From Pseudomonadota bacterium (GTDB taxonomy: Bacteria; Pseudomonadota; Alphaproteobacteria; Sphingomonadales; Sphingomonadaceae), in the NCBI GenBank assembly GCA_023400405.1, contig JAEXFD010000055.1, positions 1 through 64,000 on the forward strand: a stretch of 64,000 bases of DNA, written 5' to 3'. Positions 1 to 8,606 of the stretch are shown one piece after another (the first letter of the stretch is position 1; each line of letters starts with the position of its first letter). The position numbers and the translations under genes are program-made. The notes beneath the pieces are model-generated. The model made no database searches, was not told the DNA's origin, and was given only the letters and a program-made list of their open reading frames with translations.

Positions 1-54
1 CTCCCCCACCCGGCCACCCAACGGCAGTATCTTATGGGTGGCCGGGTGGGGGAG
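1..54. repeat. Perfect 20-bp inverted repeat, REP-like
   Basis: Positions 1-20 and 35-54 are exact reverse complements (CTCCCCCACC... against ...GGTGGGGGAG) around a 14-base loop. The element lies downstream of the minus-strand operon ending at 99 and could act as a transcription end or REP element, but there is no T-run typical of an intrinsic terminator. Similar GC-rich palindromes occur in several other gaps of this window, so a dispersed intergenic repeat family is the likelier reading. Confidence 0.7.
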
Positions 55-98
55 CGGGCCGGTGCCGATTCAGCGAAGCTGAAAAAGCCTCTAGCCGC

Positions 99-359
99 TC
101 ACCACGCGGCGCGGACACAAGCCAGGACGCGGATCGTGGCGTCGCGATCGATCGCCCGGCCGAGCTTTTTCTGGCACGCGACCCGCAGCCGTTCGAGCTT
201 GTCGGGATCGGCGCGCTCGTAGCGCTGAATTTCGGCGATCATGCGCTTATTCTCGGCGATGGCGCGATCGTTTTCAGCGAGCACTGCCTCGGCACTGGAT
301 TGGGCACCGCTCGCCTGACCGGCGAGGAAGATGAGGCCAGCGGCCCAGGCGGCGCTCAT
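99..359 (-). CDS. Small secreted protein of unknown function (86 aa)
   Basis: This is the last gene of the minus-strand ATP-grasp/alpha-E operon. Its ATG overlaps the stop of the transglutaminase-like gene in an ATGA arrangement (356-359), which favours translational coupling. Residues 1-19 look like a signal peptide ending near ASGAQ. The mature part is a charged helix (about residues 22-60) followed by a short tail with two cysteines (in RVACQKK and VLACVRA) that could form a disulfide. I recognise no family. A periplasmic or exported partner, or a substrate, of the upstream enzymes is possible but is inference only. Confidence 0.7.
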   Translation of the reverse strand: MSAAWAAGLIFLAGQASGAQSSAEAVLAENDRAIAENKRMIAEIQRYERADPDKLERLRVACQKKLGRAIDRDATIRVLACVRAAW

Positions 360-1162
360 TCCTCATTCCCCAGACGATCGACATGGAGGTCGATCGCGAG
401 CTGTTCCTGGCCATGCCCGATCCGCATGCCGCCGGTCGCCGCGGCGCCGGCGGCGTCGAGCCCGATCGCGACGCGGACATAGCTGTCGTCAGGGCTGAGG
501 CCGGTCGAGGGATCGAAGCCGACCCAGCCGAGCCCTTCAACCCAGCCTTCGCCCCAGCCATGCGGCGCCGGCTGGCTGCCCGGCACCGCGCGATAGCCCG
601 AGACGTAACGCGCCGGGATTTCGAGGCTGCGCGCGCTTGCGATGAAAATCTGCGCCGCGTCGCGCGACGCGGCCTTGCCGGCGGCGAAGGCTTCGGCCGC
701 GGCGATGCCCGCGTCGGGCGCATCGGGCGCACAGGGGAAGCGATTGTGCAGCGCCGCGTTGAGCCGGTGCAGCCGCTCAAGCCCATCGCCTTCGCCGGCA
801 CTCTCGCGCGCAAACTCGGCAAGCGCGGGGATCGGCAGGGTCCGCTGGGTCGCGCGGCGGAAGAAGAGCGGCGGCAAAGGCTCCGGCGCGCCCCGCACCA
901 CGCCATTCGCTTCGCTGGTGAGCACTTCGCCGGTGACGACGATGTCGAGCGCCTCGATCGGCCCTTCGGCATAGAGCATCGTGACCGCATTGCCGAACCC
1001 GTCGCTGGCATCGCGCAGCCGCGCGTCGCAGTCGACGCCGACGAGCCAGCTCACCACGGTCTGATCGGCGGTGTCGCACGGCGTGAGGCGCAGCAGCTGG
1101 ACGATGCGCGCCTGGGGCTCCGAGAAGCGATAGCTCGTTCGGTGATCGATCGCGATCCGCAT
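356..1162 (-). CDS. Transglutaminase-like protein with Ser at the usual Cys position
   Basis: The 268-residue product has the N-terminal beta domain of bacterial transglutaminase-like proteins (start MRIAIDHRTSYRF) and the C-terminal core. Catalytic His (H201, in PHGWGEGW) and Asp (D217, in GWVGFDPST) are present. Where the family normally has G-x-CQDFAH, this protein reads ASRDAAQIF, so the nucleophile position is Ser166 (codon TCG at 665-667). The ATG at 1162 overlaps the stop of the alpha-E gene in an ATGA junction and gives the normal family length; longer upstream frames lie inside that gene. It probably belongs to the peptide-modifying ATP-grasp/alpha-E operon. Whether it is an active hydrolase is doubtful. 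Confidence 0.88.
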   Translation of the reverse strand: MRIAIDHRTSYRFSEPQARIVQLLRLTPCDTADQTVVSWLVGVDCDARLRDASDGFGNAVTMLYAEGPIEALDIVVTGEVLTSEANGVVRGAPEPLPPLFFRRATQRTLPIPALAEFARESAGEGDGLERLHRLNAALHNRFPCAPDAPDAGIAAAEAFAAGKAASRDAAQIFIASARSLEIPARYVSGYRAVPGSQPAPHGWGEGWVEGLGWVGFDPSTGLSPDDSYVRVAIGLDAAGAAATGGMRIGHGQEQLAIDLHVDRLGNEE

Positions 1163-2103
1163 CAGATGAACCTGAACTGCCGCGCGATCGCGGCATCGAG
1201 CATCGCATTCTCGCGTACGAATGCCTCCAGATATTCGTGCAGCCCGGCGATGATCACGTCGGCCGTCCGCGTCTTCTGCATCCGGGCGAGCCTGGCGCGC
1301 GCCATGCGATCGGCCTCGCCCTGGAGGCCGGTGCGCTTGGCGAGGGCGCTGAGCAGGCTCACCACTTCCTCGACGCACGCCGCGAGGCTGCGCGGCAGCT
1401 CGAAGCGGCTGATCAGCAGGTCGATCACGTTCGCCGGCTGCAGCCCCTCGCTGTATAGCCAGCGATAGGCATTCACGGCGGAGACCGTCTGCAGGATCGT
1501 GTTCCACTGGTCGCGATCGACCACGCCGCCCACCGGCTCGCCCTCAGGCAGCAACAGGTGATATTTGACATCGACCAGCCGCGCCGTGTTGTCCGCCCGC
1601 TCGATCGCCGCACCCAATTGGATGAGCAGCGTCGCCTCGTTGCGCATCATCCGGTGGATCGCGCCCTCGAAGCCGCGCGTCTCGCCCTTGACCTGTTCGA
1701 GCAGGTTGAGCGTCGCATTGGCGCCGCCGGTCGAGGCGCGGTTGTTGAAGAGCAGCCAGGCACGGTTGATCGCCGTCCAGGCTTCGCGCGTGAGCGCGGT
1801 GCGAACGGCGCGGGCATTGTTGCGCGCCATGTCGAGGCAGCGAACGATCGAGCCGGGATTGCTGTCGTCCAGGGTCAGGAAGCGCGCGACCTGCGCCTGG
1901 GTCATCGGCTGGCCGGTTGCGGCGAAAGCCTCGTCAGTGTAGCTCACCGCCAGCGCGCTCTGCCACGCCGCCTCCCCCGCCGGACGGGCGGACAGCGCAT
2001 CAAGCCGGATCGTCGCCTCCACCAGCCGGGCGATGAAGTCCGCCCGCTCGAGATAGCGGCCGAGCCAATAGAGCGCGGCGGCGGTGCGGGAGAGCATCAG
2101 CAT
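1162..2103 (-). CDS. Alpha-E domain protein (DUF403)
   Basis: The product (313 aa from 2103, or 311 from the alternative ATG at 2097, giving MLSRTAAALYWLGRYLERAD) matches the highly helical alpha-E family throughout, including the typical LYWLGRYLERA opening and an Arg-rich helical C-terminus. Family members are almost always encoded with a circularly permuted ATP-grasp protein and a transglutaminase; comparative genomics has proposed that these sets make or tag peptides, but the biochemistry is unsettled. It lies between those two partners, 109 bp after the ATP-grasp gene, with a REP element in the gap, and shares an ATGA junction with the transglutaminase gene. Confidence 0.9.
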   Translation of the reverse strand: MLMLSRTAAALYWLGRYLERADFIARLVEATIRLDALSARPAGEAAWQSALAVSYTDEAFAATGQPMTQAQVARFLTLDDSNPGSIVRCLDMARNNARAVRTALTREAWTAINRAWLLFNNRASTGGANATLNLLEQVKGETRGFEGAIHRMMRNEATLLIQLGAAIERADNTARLVDVKYHLLLPEGEPVGGVVDRDQWNTILQTVSAVNAYRWLYSEGLQPANVIDLLISRFELPRSLAACVEEVVSLLSALAKRTGLQGEADRMARARLARMQKTRTADVIIAGLHEYLEAFVRENAMLDAAIARQFRFI

Positions 2104-2114
2104 GGCAGCACCAT

Positions 2115-2193
2115 TCCTCCCCGAGCTTGTCTCGGGGAGGGGGACCATTCGCGATAGCGAATGGTCCCCCTCCCCCAGCAAGCTGGGGGAGGA
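2115..2193. repeat. Three consecutive hairpins between operon genes
   Basis: The gap between the ATP-grasp and alpha-E genes holds three adjacent palindromes: 2115-2140 (CCTCCCCGAG...CTCGGGGAGG), a perfect 14-bp arm pair at 2139-2152/2157-2170 with a GATA loop, and 2172-2193 (CCCCCAGC...GCTGGGGG). The layout is REP/BIME-like. Being inside an operon, it might attenuate or protect mRNA between the first and second genes. Confidence 0.7.
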
Positions 2194-2212
2194 TTTAAGA
2201 GAGCGCCCCCCC

Positions 2213-3649
2213 TCATGCCCCGTCGTCCAGCAGGACGAAGCTGTCCTTGGTCCCGCCGCCCTGGCTCGAATTGACCACCAGCGACCCTTCGCGTAGCGCG
2301 ACGCGGGTGAGACCGCCGGGGACGACGCGGACGCCGTCGCTGCCGGTAAGCACGAAGGGACGGAAATCCACGTGCCGCGGCGCCAGCCCCTGGTCGGTGA
2401 GCGTCGGCACGGTCGAAAGCGCCAGCGTCGGCTGGGCGATGTAGCGATGGGGCTCGGCGATCAGCGCCGCGCGAAAATCCTCGATCTGCTCGCGGGTCGC
2501 GGTCGGCCCGACGAGCATCCCATAGCCGCCCGATCCATCGACTAGCTTCACCACCAGCTCTTCCAGATGATCGAGCGTATAGCGAAGCGCCTCGGGCTCA
2601 CGGCAGCGCCAGGTCTCGACATTGGGCAGTTTGGCCTCGCCTCCGGAATAGAAGCGCACGATCTCCGGCATATAGCTGTAGATCGCCTTGTCGTCGGCGA
2701 TGCCGTTCCCCGGCGCATTGAGGATCGCGACGTTGCCGGCGCGATATGCCGCCATGATGCCGGGGACGCCGAGCATCGAATCCGGGCGGAAGACCAGCGG
2801 ATCGAGGAAATCGTCGTCGATGCGGCGATAGATGACGTCCACCTTCACGCGGCCGGCGATCGTCTGCATCCAGACGATATCGTCATCGACGACCAGGTCC
2901 GCCGCCTCGACCAGCTCGACGCCCATCGAATCCGCCAGGAACGAATGTTCGTAATAGGCCGAGTTGAAGTGGCCGGGCGTGAGCACCACGCAGACCGGGT
3001 GCGAATTGCTGCGCGGCGCGACCGATCGCATCGTCTGGAGCAGGCGATCGGGATAGGAATCGACCGGCGCCACATGGAAATCGCGGAACAGCTCGGGGCA
3101 GAGGCGAATCATCGCCTCGCGATTTTCGAGCATGTACGAAACGCCCGAGGGCGTGCGGGCATTGTCTTCGAGCACAAAGAACTGGTCGGGCCCGGTGCGC
3201 ACCAGATCGATGCCGCAGATATGCGCCCAGACGCCGTGCGGCGGGCGGACGCCGTCGACTTCGGCGCGGAACTGGTCGTTGAGATAGACGAGCTCGGGCG
3301 GGATCACGCCTTCCTTGAGGATGCGGCGCGCGCCGTAGATGTCCTCCAGAAAGGCATTGATCGCCTCGACGCGCTGGATCAGCCCCTCGCTGAGCCGCGC
3401 CCATTCGCCGGCCAGGAACACGCGCGGCACGATGTCGAAGGGAATGATCCGCTCTGCGGCGTCGCTGTCGCCATAGACGGCGAAGGTGATGCCCAATTGG
3501 CGGAAGGCCGCTTCGGCGGATTGCTGGCGGCGCTGGAGCTCGGCGGTATCGGTCTCCGCCAACCATTGCGACAGCGCGGCGAATTCGGCGCGTGGGTTTT
3601 CAGGCCCGCCATGGCCCCAGATTTCGTCGAACGCCTCGCGTGCCCCCAT
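2213..3649 (-). CDS. Circularly permuted ATP-grasp family protein (DUF404/DUF407)
   Basis: The 478-aa product shows the family signatures in order: WAHICGIDLVR, LEDNARTPSGVSYMLENR (mid-protein), NAPGNGIADDKAIY, VDGSGGYGM and the C-terminal NSSQGGGTKDSFVL. ATP-grasp enzymes join a carboxylate to an amine or thiol through an acyl phosphate; the substrate here is unknown. The ATG at 3649 is preceded by a strong ribosome site (TTAGGAGGCG on the minus strand, 3651-3660), which rules out the longer frame starting at 3712. It is the first gene of the minus-strand set ATP-grasp, alpha-E, transglutaminase, small secreted protein. Residues needed for activity appear intact by motif, although I cannot align it formally. 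Confidence 0.93.
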   Translation of the reverse strand: MGAREAFDEIWGHGGPENPRAEFAALSQWLAETDTAELQRRQQSAEAAFRQLGITFAVYGDSDAAERIIPFDIVPRVFLAGEWARLSEGLIQRVEAINAFLEDIYGARRILKEGVIPPELVYLNDQFRAEVDGVRPPHGVWAHICGIDLVRTGPDQFFVLEDNARTPSGVSYMLENREAMIRLCPELFRDFHVAPVDSYPDRLLQTMRSVAPRSNSHPVCVVLTPGHFNSAYYEHSFLADSMGVELVEAADLVVDDDIVWMQTIAGRVKVDVIYRRIDDDFLDPLVFRPDSMLGVPGIMAAYRAGNVAILNAPGNGIADDKAIYSYMPEIVRFYSGGEAKLPNVETWRCREPEALRYTLDHLEELVVKLVDGSGGYGMLVGPTATREQIEDFRAALIAEPHRYIAQPTLALSTVPTLTDQGLAPRHVDFRPFVLTGSDGVRVVPGGLTRVALREGSLVVNSSQGGGTKDSFVLLDDGA

Positions 3650-3729
3650 GCGCCTCCTAAAGTGCCGGACGGGCCGGCGGGTTCCATGCTGCAACGCTTT
3701 GTTGCGTCGCACAAGGGGGCGTTATGGCG

Positions 3730-5757
3730 TCAGCCTCCCGGCGTGGCGGCGAAGTCACGCAGCAGCGACTGGCTGAGGATCTGGGGCAACACGCGCGGCT
3801 CGGCCTCGCCGGGCACGTACCAGAGGTAGAGCGGCACGCCGGCGCGATTGTGTTGCTCGATGAAGCGGCCCAGCGCCGGATCGCCATTGGTCCAGTCGCC
3901 GACCAGCACCGCCACCTTGTGCGCGGCGAGCGCCTGGGCGACGGGTTCGGTTTCGATCACCGTCTTTTCGTTGACCTTGCAGGTGACGCACCAATCGGCA
4001 GTGAAATAGGCGAAAACCGGGCGCCCCTCCGCCCGGAGTTGCGCCAGCCGCGCTTCGCTGAACGGCTCGGTTCCGGAAGCGGCGATCTTGGCCGTGGCCG
4101 CTTCCGGACGGACCAGCGCCGTCCCGGCCAGCGCGAGCAGCAGCAGGGGCACGGCCGGCAGCCAGGGATGCGAGACGCCGCGATGCTGGCGCAGGCCCGC
4201 CCACCAAAGGCCGAGCGCGGCGATCAGCGCGGCGAGCAGCCCGATCGTCATCCCGCTCGCCCCCGCCTGCCGCCCAAGCACCCAGGCGAGCGCGACGGCG
4301 GTGAGGAACATCGGCACCGACAGGATCCGCCGCATCGTCGCCATCCACGCTCCCGGCTTTGGCAGCCGCCGGCGCAGCGCCGGCACGAAGCCGAGCAGCA
4401 GGAAGGGCAAGGCGATGCCGAGGCCCAGCCCGGCGAACACCGCCATCGCCGCCGGCCAGGGCAGCACCAGCGCCGCGCCGAGTGCCGCGCCCATGAACGG
4501 CCCCGAACAGGGCGTCGCAACGAAGGCGGCGAGCGCGCCGGTGGCGAAGGCGCCGCCGGTGCCGCGCGCGGCGGCGCGGTTGACCAGGCCGGGTGCATTC
4601 AGTTCGAACAGCCCCGCCAGGTTGAAGGCAATGCCGGTGACGAGCAGCAGCAGCACCAAGATCACCCGCGGATCCTGCAGCTGGAAGGCCCAGCCGAGCG
4701 TCGCCCCTCCGGCGCGCAGCGCGAGCAGCACGCCGCCGAGCAGCAGGCAGACCAGCACCACACCCGCCGTATAGGCCAGCGCCTCGCCGCGCGGATTTCC
4801 TTCGTCATGATTGGCCTTGGCGAGGCTCAGCGCCTTGAGGCTCAGGATCGGGAAGACGCAGGGCATCACGTTGAGCAGCAGCCCGCCGAGCACCGCGCCG
4901 AAAAAGGCCGTGAGCGCCGCGCCCCAATTCATGCCCGTCGTCTGCTTTGCCGCCGGGGGCACGCTGCCCGGAACCGCCCGCAGCCAATAGCCTTCGCGGC
5001 CGAAGGCGAGAATGCCCTCGATCGGCCCTGCCGCGGCCTTTCCGCCGGTCTCGATCACCACCCGATCGCCGTCGCGCACCGCCCTTTGCGGGGCGGCATA
5101 ATCGAACACGCCCTGGGTGGCGGGATAGAAATAGGCGTCGCCCTCGCCCTTCGCCGCCGCCGGGAAAGGCACGGCGAGGCGGAGCGCCCTGTCGGTCAGC
5201 TGGTAGCGCCCCTCGGCGCCGAGCGGGCGCGGCAGCGCGGCGCGCCATGCGTCGAACTGGGCGCGGCGATCGGCCGGGATCGCGCCGTCTCCGGTCTGGA
5301 GCGTGATCGACAGATCGGCCTTGCCCGGCACGCAGATCGTATCGCTGCAGACAAGGTAGCGCAGCTGGACGGCGATCGGCAGCGCGCCGTTCGCGTCGGC
5401 CGGCAGCTTGAGCGTCGCCAGCGGCGCGAAGGGCGCCTCATAGACATAGTTCATCAGCCCGGCGATCAGCAGCCGTCCGGGCACCGGATAGCGCAGCGCG
5501 CCGACGCTCGCACCGGCGGGCAGGCTCCATTCGGCCTTGGCCGGCAGGCCGGCGTCGCCGGGATTGAGCCAATAGGCGTGCCAGCCTTTCTCGGGCACCG
5601 AGGCGAGCGCGAGGGTGACTTCGCTGCCCGGCGCCGGGTGCTCGGTCTCAGCGACCAGGGTGATGCGGACATGCTCCGCCCCCGGGGCCTGCGCCGCCGC
5701 GGGAAAAGCGAACAGGCAGAGCAACACCGCCATCAATCCGAAACGAAGCAGCGCCAT
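3730..5757 (-). CDS. DsbD-like thiol:disulfide interchange protein
   Basis: The 675-aa protein starts with a signal peptide (LLCLFAFPAAAQA) and a periplasmic DsbD N-terminal-like domain holding the cysteine pair VCSDTIC. It continues with a hydrophobic CcdA/DsbD transmembrane core carrying one cysteine in NVMPCVFPILS and one in VATPCSGPF, and ends in a thioredoxin domain with the CxxC site ADWCVTCKVNE. This is the full electron path of DsbD, which moves reducing power from cytosolic thioredoxin to periplasmic disulfides. The ATG at 5757 (MALLRFGLMAV) begins the signal peptide; the frame upstream of it overlaps the divergent phosphatase and is not coding. The 78-bp gap to that gene must hold both promoters. 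Confidence 0.92.
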   Translation of the reverse strand: MALLRFGLMAVLLCLFAFPAAAQAPGAEHVRITLVAETEHPAPGSEVTLALASVPEKGWHAYWLNPGDAGLPAKAEWSLPAGASVGALRYPVPGRLLIAGLMNYVYEAPFAPLATLKLPADANGALPIAVQLRYLVCSDTICVPGKADLSITLQTGDGAIPADRRAQFDAWRAALPRPLGAEGRYQLTDRALRLAVPFPAAAKGEGDAYFYPATQGVFDYAAPQRAVRDGDRVVIETGGKAAAGPIEGILAFGREGYWLRAVPGSVPPAAKQTTGMNWGAALTAFFGAVLGGLLLNVMPCVFPILSLKALSLAKANHDEGNPRGEALAYTAGVVLVCLLLGGVLLALRAGGATLGWAFQLQDPRVILVLLLLVTGIAFNLAGLFELNAPGLVNRAAARGTGGAFATGALAAFVATPCSGPFMGAALGAALVLPWPAAMAVFAGLGLGIALPFLLLGFVPALRRRLPKPGAWMATMRRILSVPMFLTAVALAWVLGRQAGASGMTIGLLAALIAALGLWWAGLRQHRGVSHPWLPAVPLLLLALAGTALVRPEAATAKIAASGTEPFSEARLAQLRAEGRPVFAYFTADWCVTCKVNEKTVIETEPVAQALAAHKVAVLVGDWTNGDPALGRFIEQHNRAGVPLYLWYVPGEAEPRVLPQILSQSLLRDFAATPGG

Positions 5758-5835
5758 GGAGCGACCTTGCCGTGGAAGAGCCGTTGCCCCAATAGCAGCC
5801 CGGCTGGATTTGAACACGCCGGAGGTGGCCCAAGC

Positions 5836-7500
5836 ATGAAGTCGTTCCGTCCGCTCGCAGCCGCCGCCGCGCTGCTCGCCGCCACGCCGCTCGCGGCCCA
5901 AACTACGGCGCCTGCCGCAGCGCCCGTCCCGGCCCCCGCCTCCGCCCCGGCCAAGACGCCGTCGCTTCTGGTGGTGATCTCGGTCGATCAATTCTCGGCC
6001 GATCTGTTCGCCGAATATCGCAACTGGTTCACCGGCGGCTTCACCCGCCTGCTCGGCGGAGCGGTATTCCCGTCCGGCTATCAGAGCCATGCCGCGACCG
6101 AGACCTGCCCCGGCCATTCGACGATCCTCACCGGCGCCCGCCCCGCCCGCACCGGGATCATCGCCAACGACTGGACCGACTTCGCCACCGCCCGCGCGGA
6201 CAAGAAGGTCTATTGCGCCGAGGACGAGGCGGTGCCCGGCAGCAATTCGGACAATTACACCGTCTCAGACAAGCACCTGAAAGTGCCGACGCTCGGCGAG
6301 TGGATGAAGCTCGCCGATCCCAAGAGCCGCGTCGTCGTCGTCTCGGGCAAGGACCGTTCGGCGGTGATGATGGGCGGCCACAAGACCGACGAAATCTGGT
6401 GGTGGGACGGCAAGTCCGGCTTCACCAGCTATGCCGGCCGCGCGATGCCGCCGATGGTCGCGCAGATGAATGCCAATATCGCGACCCGGCTAGGCGAAGC
6501 ACGCGATCCGCTCGATCTCGGTCCCTGTGCTCCGAAGAGCCGGGCGATCCCGCTCGGCGGCGGCAAGACGGTCGGTGACGGCCGTTTCGCGCGGGCCGCG
6601 GGCGATGCCAAGGCGTTCCGCGCCTCGCCCGAATTCGACGAATCGATCCTCGCCACCGCCGCCGGCCTCGCGACCGACATGAAGCTCGGCCAGGGCGCAG
6701 ACACCGACCTGCTCGTGATCGGCGCCTCGGCGACCGACTATGTCGGCCACATCTTCGGCACCCAGGGCAGCGAAATGTGTCTGCAGCTGCTTTCGCTCGA
6801 CCAGTATCTCGGCAAGCTCTTCGCGGTGCTCGACAAGACCGGCGTCGATTATGCAGTGGCGCTCACCGCCGACCATGGCGGACTCGACCTGTCCGAACGT
6901 GCCCGCGAACAGGGTGCGCCGACCGCCGCACGCAGCGATGCGGCGCTGGCCCCGGCGGCCATGGGCAAGGCGATTGCCGCGCAGATGGGCCTGACCGGCC
7001 AGCTGCTCTGGGGGAGTGCCGCCGGCGACGTCTATGTCGATCCAAAGCTCACCAAGGCCCAGCGCGCCGCGGTGATCGCCGAGGCGGTGAAGCGCTATTC
7101 GGCACACCCCCAGGTCCAGGCCGTGTTCACGCGCGCCCAGATCGCCGCCACGCGCGTGCCGAATACGCCGCCGGAAACCTGGTCGCTGCTCGAGCGCGCC
7201 GCCGCCTCGTACAACCCCGAGCATTCGGGCGACTTCGTCATCGCGCTGAAACCGCGGGTCACGCCGATCCCCAGCCCGCTCGGCACCTCGGTCGCCACCC
7301 ATGGCAGCATCTGGGACTATGATCGCCGCGTGCCGATCCTGTTCTGGCGCAAGGGCATGACCGGCTTCGAACAGCCGATGTCGGTAGAAACGGTGGACAT
7401 CGCCCCAACGCTGGCGGCGCTGATCCATGTGCCCGTGCCGGTGCAGATCGACGGCCGCTGCCTCGATCTCGACGCGGGGGTTGGGGATACGTGCAAGTAA
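5836..7500 (+). CDS. phoK: PhoK-type alkaline phosphatase (secreted)
   Basis: The 554-aa protein has a signal peptide (residues 1-21, ending LAAQ) and an Ala/Pro-rich linker before the alkaline phosphatase core. Residues known to be catalytic in Sphingomonas PhoK (Thr89, Asn110, Lys171, Arg173) have equivalents one position later: T90 in TETCPGHST, N111 in IIANDW, K172 and R174 in SGKDRSA. Metal-site motifs VISVDQ (D51), GASATDYVGH and TADHGG are present. The start at 5836 follows GGAGG at 5821-5825. It should hydrolyse phosphomonoesters in the periplasm or outside the cell and would normally respond to phosphate limitation; I did not find a convincing Pho box. The gene is divergent from the DsbD-like gene. 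Confidence 0.9.
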   Translation: MKSFRPLAAAAALLAATPLAAQTTAPAAAPVPAPASAPAKTPSLLVVISVDQFSADLFAEYRNWFTGGFTRLLGGAVFPSGYQSHAATETCPGHSTILTGARPARTGIIANDWTDFATARADKKVYCAEDEAVPGSNSDNYTVSDKHLKVPTLGEWMKLADPKSRVVVVSGKDRSAVMMGGHKTDEIWWWDGKSGFTSYAGRAMPPMVAQMNANIATRLGEARDPLDLGPCAPKSRAIPLGGGKTVGDGRFARAAGDAKAFRASPEFDESILATAAGLATDMKLGQGADTDLLVIGASATDYVGHIFGTQGSEMCLQLLSLDQYLGKLFAVLDKTGVDYAVALTADHGGLDLSERAREQGAPTAARSDAALAPAAMGKAIAAQMGLTGQLLWGSAAGDVYVDPKLTKAQRAAVIAEAVKRYSAHPQVQAVFTRAQIAATRVPNTPPETWSLLERAAASYNPEHSGDFVIALKPRVTPIPSPLGTSVATHGSIWDYDRRVPILFWRKGMTGFEQPMSVETVDIAPTLAALIHVPVPVQIDGRCLDLDAGVGDTCK

Positions 7501-7504
7501 GCTG

Positions 7505-7632
7505 AATCCCTCTCCCGTCGGGAGAGGGAGGGAGCCGCGAAGCGGCGGAAGGGCGAGGGTGGTTGGTAATACCACCCTCACCCTTCCCACTCGGCTTCGC
7601 CTCGCGGGCCCCTTCCCGCTCCCAAAGGGAGC
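7505..7632. repeat. Two-module intergenic palindromic repeat
   Basis: The gap after the phosphatase gene is filled by two palindromic modules: 7508-7560 (CCTCTCCCGTCGGGAGAGGG then GGAGCCGCGAAGCGGCGGAA) and 7570-7632 (ACCACCCTCACCCTTCCCAC, an ACTCGGCTTCGCCTCGCGGG core, then CCCTTCCCGCTCCCAAAGGG). Both modules recur in the opposite order at 18408-18533. This is a dispersed REP-type element and may double as a transcription barrier between convergent genes. Confidence 0.8.
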
Positions 7633-7644
7633 GTGAGTCTATCT

Positions 7645-8580
7645 CTACCGCCGCCTTTCGAAAATCCGGATTCCCGGCCCCAGTTCGTTGCGCCCGATCG
7701 GCCCCACCTGCCCCGTGAAGTCCGCGACGAAGGCCGGGTTCGGCGGCGCGCCCGGCGCCAGCGTCGCGGTATTGCCCTCGATCCGCAGGCCGGTGCTCGG
7801 ATAGGTTCGCCCCTCCGCCGCCACCACGATCAGCCCCGAACTATTCTCCTTGCGCGGCCCCTGGACGAAGGTGTTGCCGGTGATCGCGCCGGTGCCGCCT
7901 TCGCTCAGGTCGATCATGTAATTGGTCTTGTTGCCGCGGCTGTCGTCGAAGCTGTTGCCGGTGATCGTCACCCGGCGCGCGCGCAGCTTGAGGTAATGGC
8001 CGCCGGTGCCGCGCTCGAAGCGCGAATTCGTGATCACCACATCGCCATCGACCGCGAGATAGATCGCATGGCTGCAATTCTCGGTCTCGCACTGGCCGAG
8101 CCCGGCAAAGGTCGAATGATCGATGGTGATCCGGCGCACCGTCTCGTGCCCACCGCCCAAAATGCCTTCCTGGCTGTCGAGGAACATGGAATTGGTCACG
8201 GTGAGGTCGCCCATCTCGATGCGGATGCCGGCGCCGTTGCCGTCGTCCACCGCGAAGTTGCGGAAGACGATCCCGTCCACCGCCGATCCGCGCCCACGCA
8301 GCACGAAGGCGGCCTTGCCCTCGCAGGCCGTGCGCTCGAAGATCGCGGTGCCGGGCTCGACCGCCTTGAAGGTGATCCGCCCGCCGGTCTGCACCGTGCA
8401 TTCGCGATAGGTGCCCGGCGCGATCAGGATCGTCGCAGTGCCGTCGCGCACGGCGTTCACCGCATCGTCGAGATGAGCGAAGCCTTGCCCGGTCTCCGCG
8501 ATGGTGAAGGGGCCACGCTGCTGGGACTCGGCGGCAGGAGCGGCGACAAGGGCGGCGGCGGCGAGGATCGGCAAGCGCAT
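7645..8580 (-). CDS. Secreted right-handed parallel beta-helix protein
   Basis: The 311-aa product has a cleavable signal peptide (MRLPILAAAALVAAPAAESQ). The rest shows regularly spaced short beta-strand turns rich in ITGNSF, VTNSMF, ITNSRF and IEGNTA units, typical of pectate-lyase-like parallel beta-helices (about 20-25 residues per coil). Such folds are found in polysaccharide lyases and in NosD-like proteins; there is no clear catalytic signature here, so the substrate cannot be named. Two cysteine pairs (for example GQCETENCSH) suggest disulfides in the periplasm. It follows mmsB on the same strand but is separated from it by a long inverted repeat, so it is probably an independent unit. 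Confidence 0.8.
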   Translation of the reverse strand: MRLPILAAAALVAAPAAESQQRGPFTIAETGQGFAHLDDAVNAVRDGTATILIAPGTYRECTVQTGGRITFKAVEPGTAIFERTACEGKAAFVLRGRGSAVDGIVFRNFAVDDGNGAGIRIEMGDLTVTNSMFLDSQEGILGGGHETVRRITIDHSTFAGLGQCETENCSHAIYLAVDGDVVITNSRFERGTGGHYLKLRARRVTITGNSFDDSRGNKTNYMIDLSEGGTGAITGNTFVQGPRKENSSGLIVVAAEGRTYPSTGLRIEGNTATLAPGAPPNPAFVADFTGQVGPIGRNELGPGIRIFERRR

Positions 8581-8606
8581 GAACGGGCTATGCGCGCGCA
8601 GGCGTT

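Noticed and set aside
3724..5835. Long in-frame 5' extension of the phosphatase gene (over 700 residues)
   Set aside because: It runs antisense to the DsbD-like gene, is Arg/Gln-rich nonsense, and a signal peptide with a good ribosome site begins at 5836.
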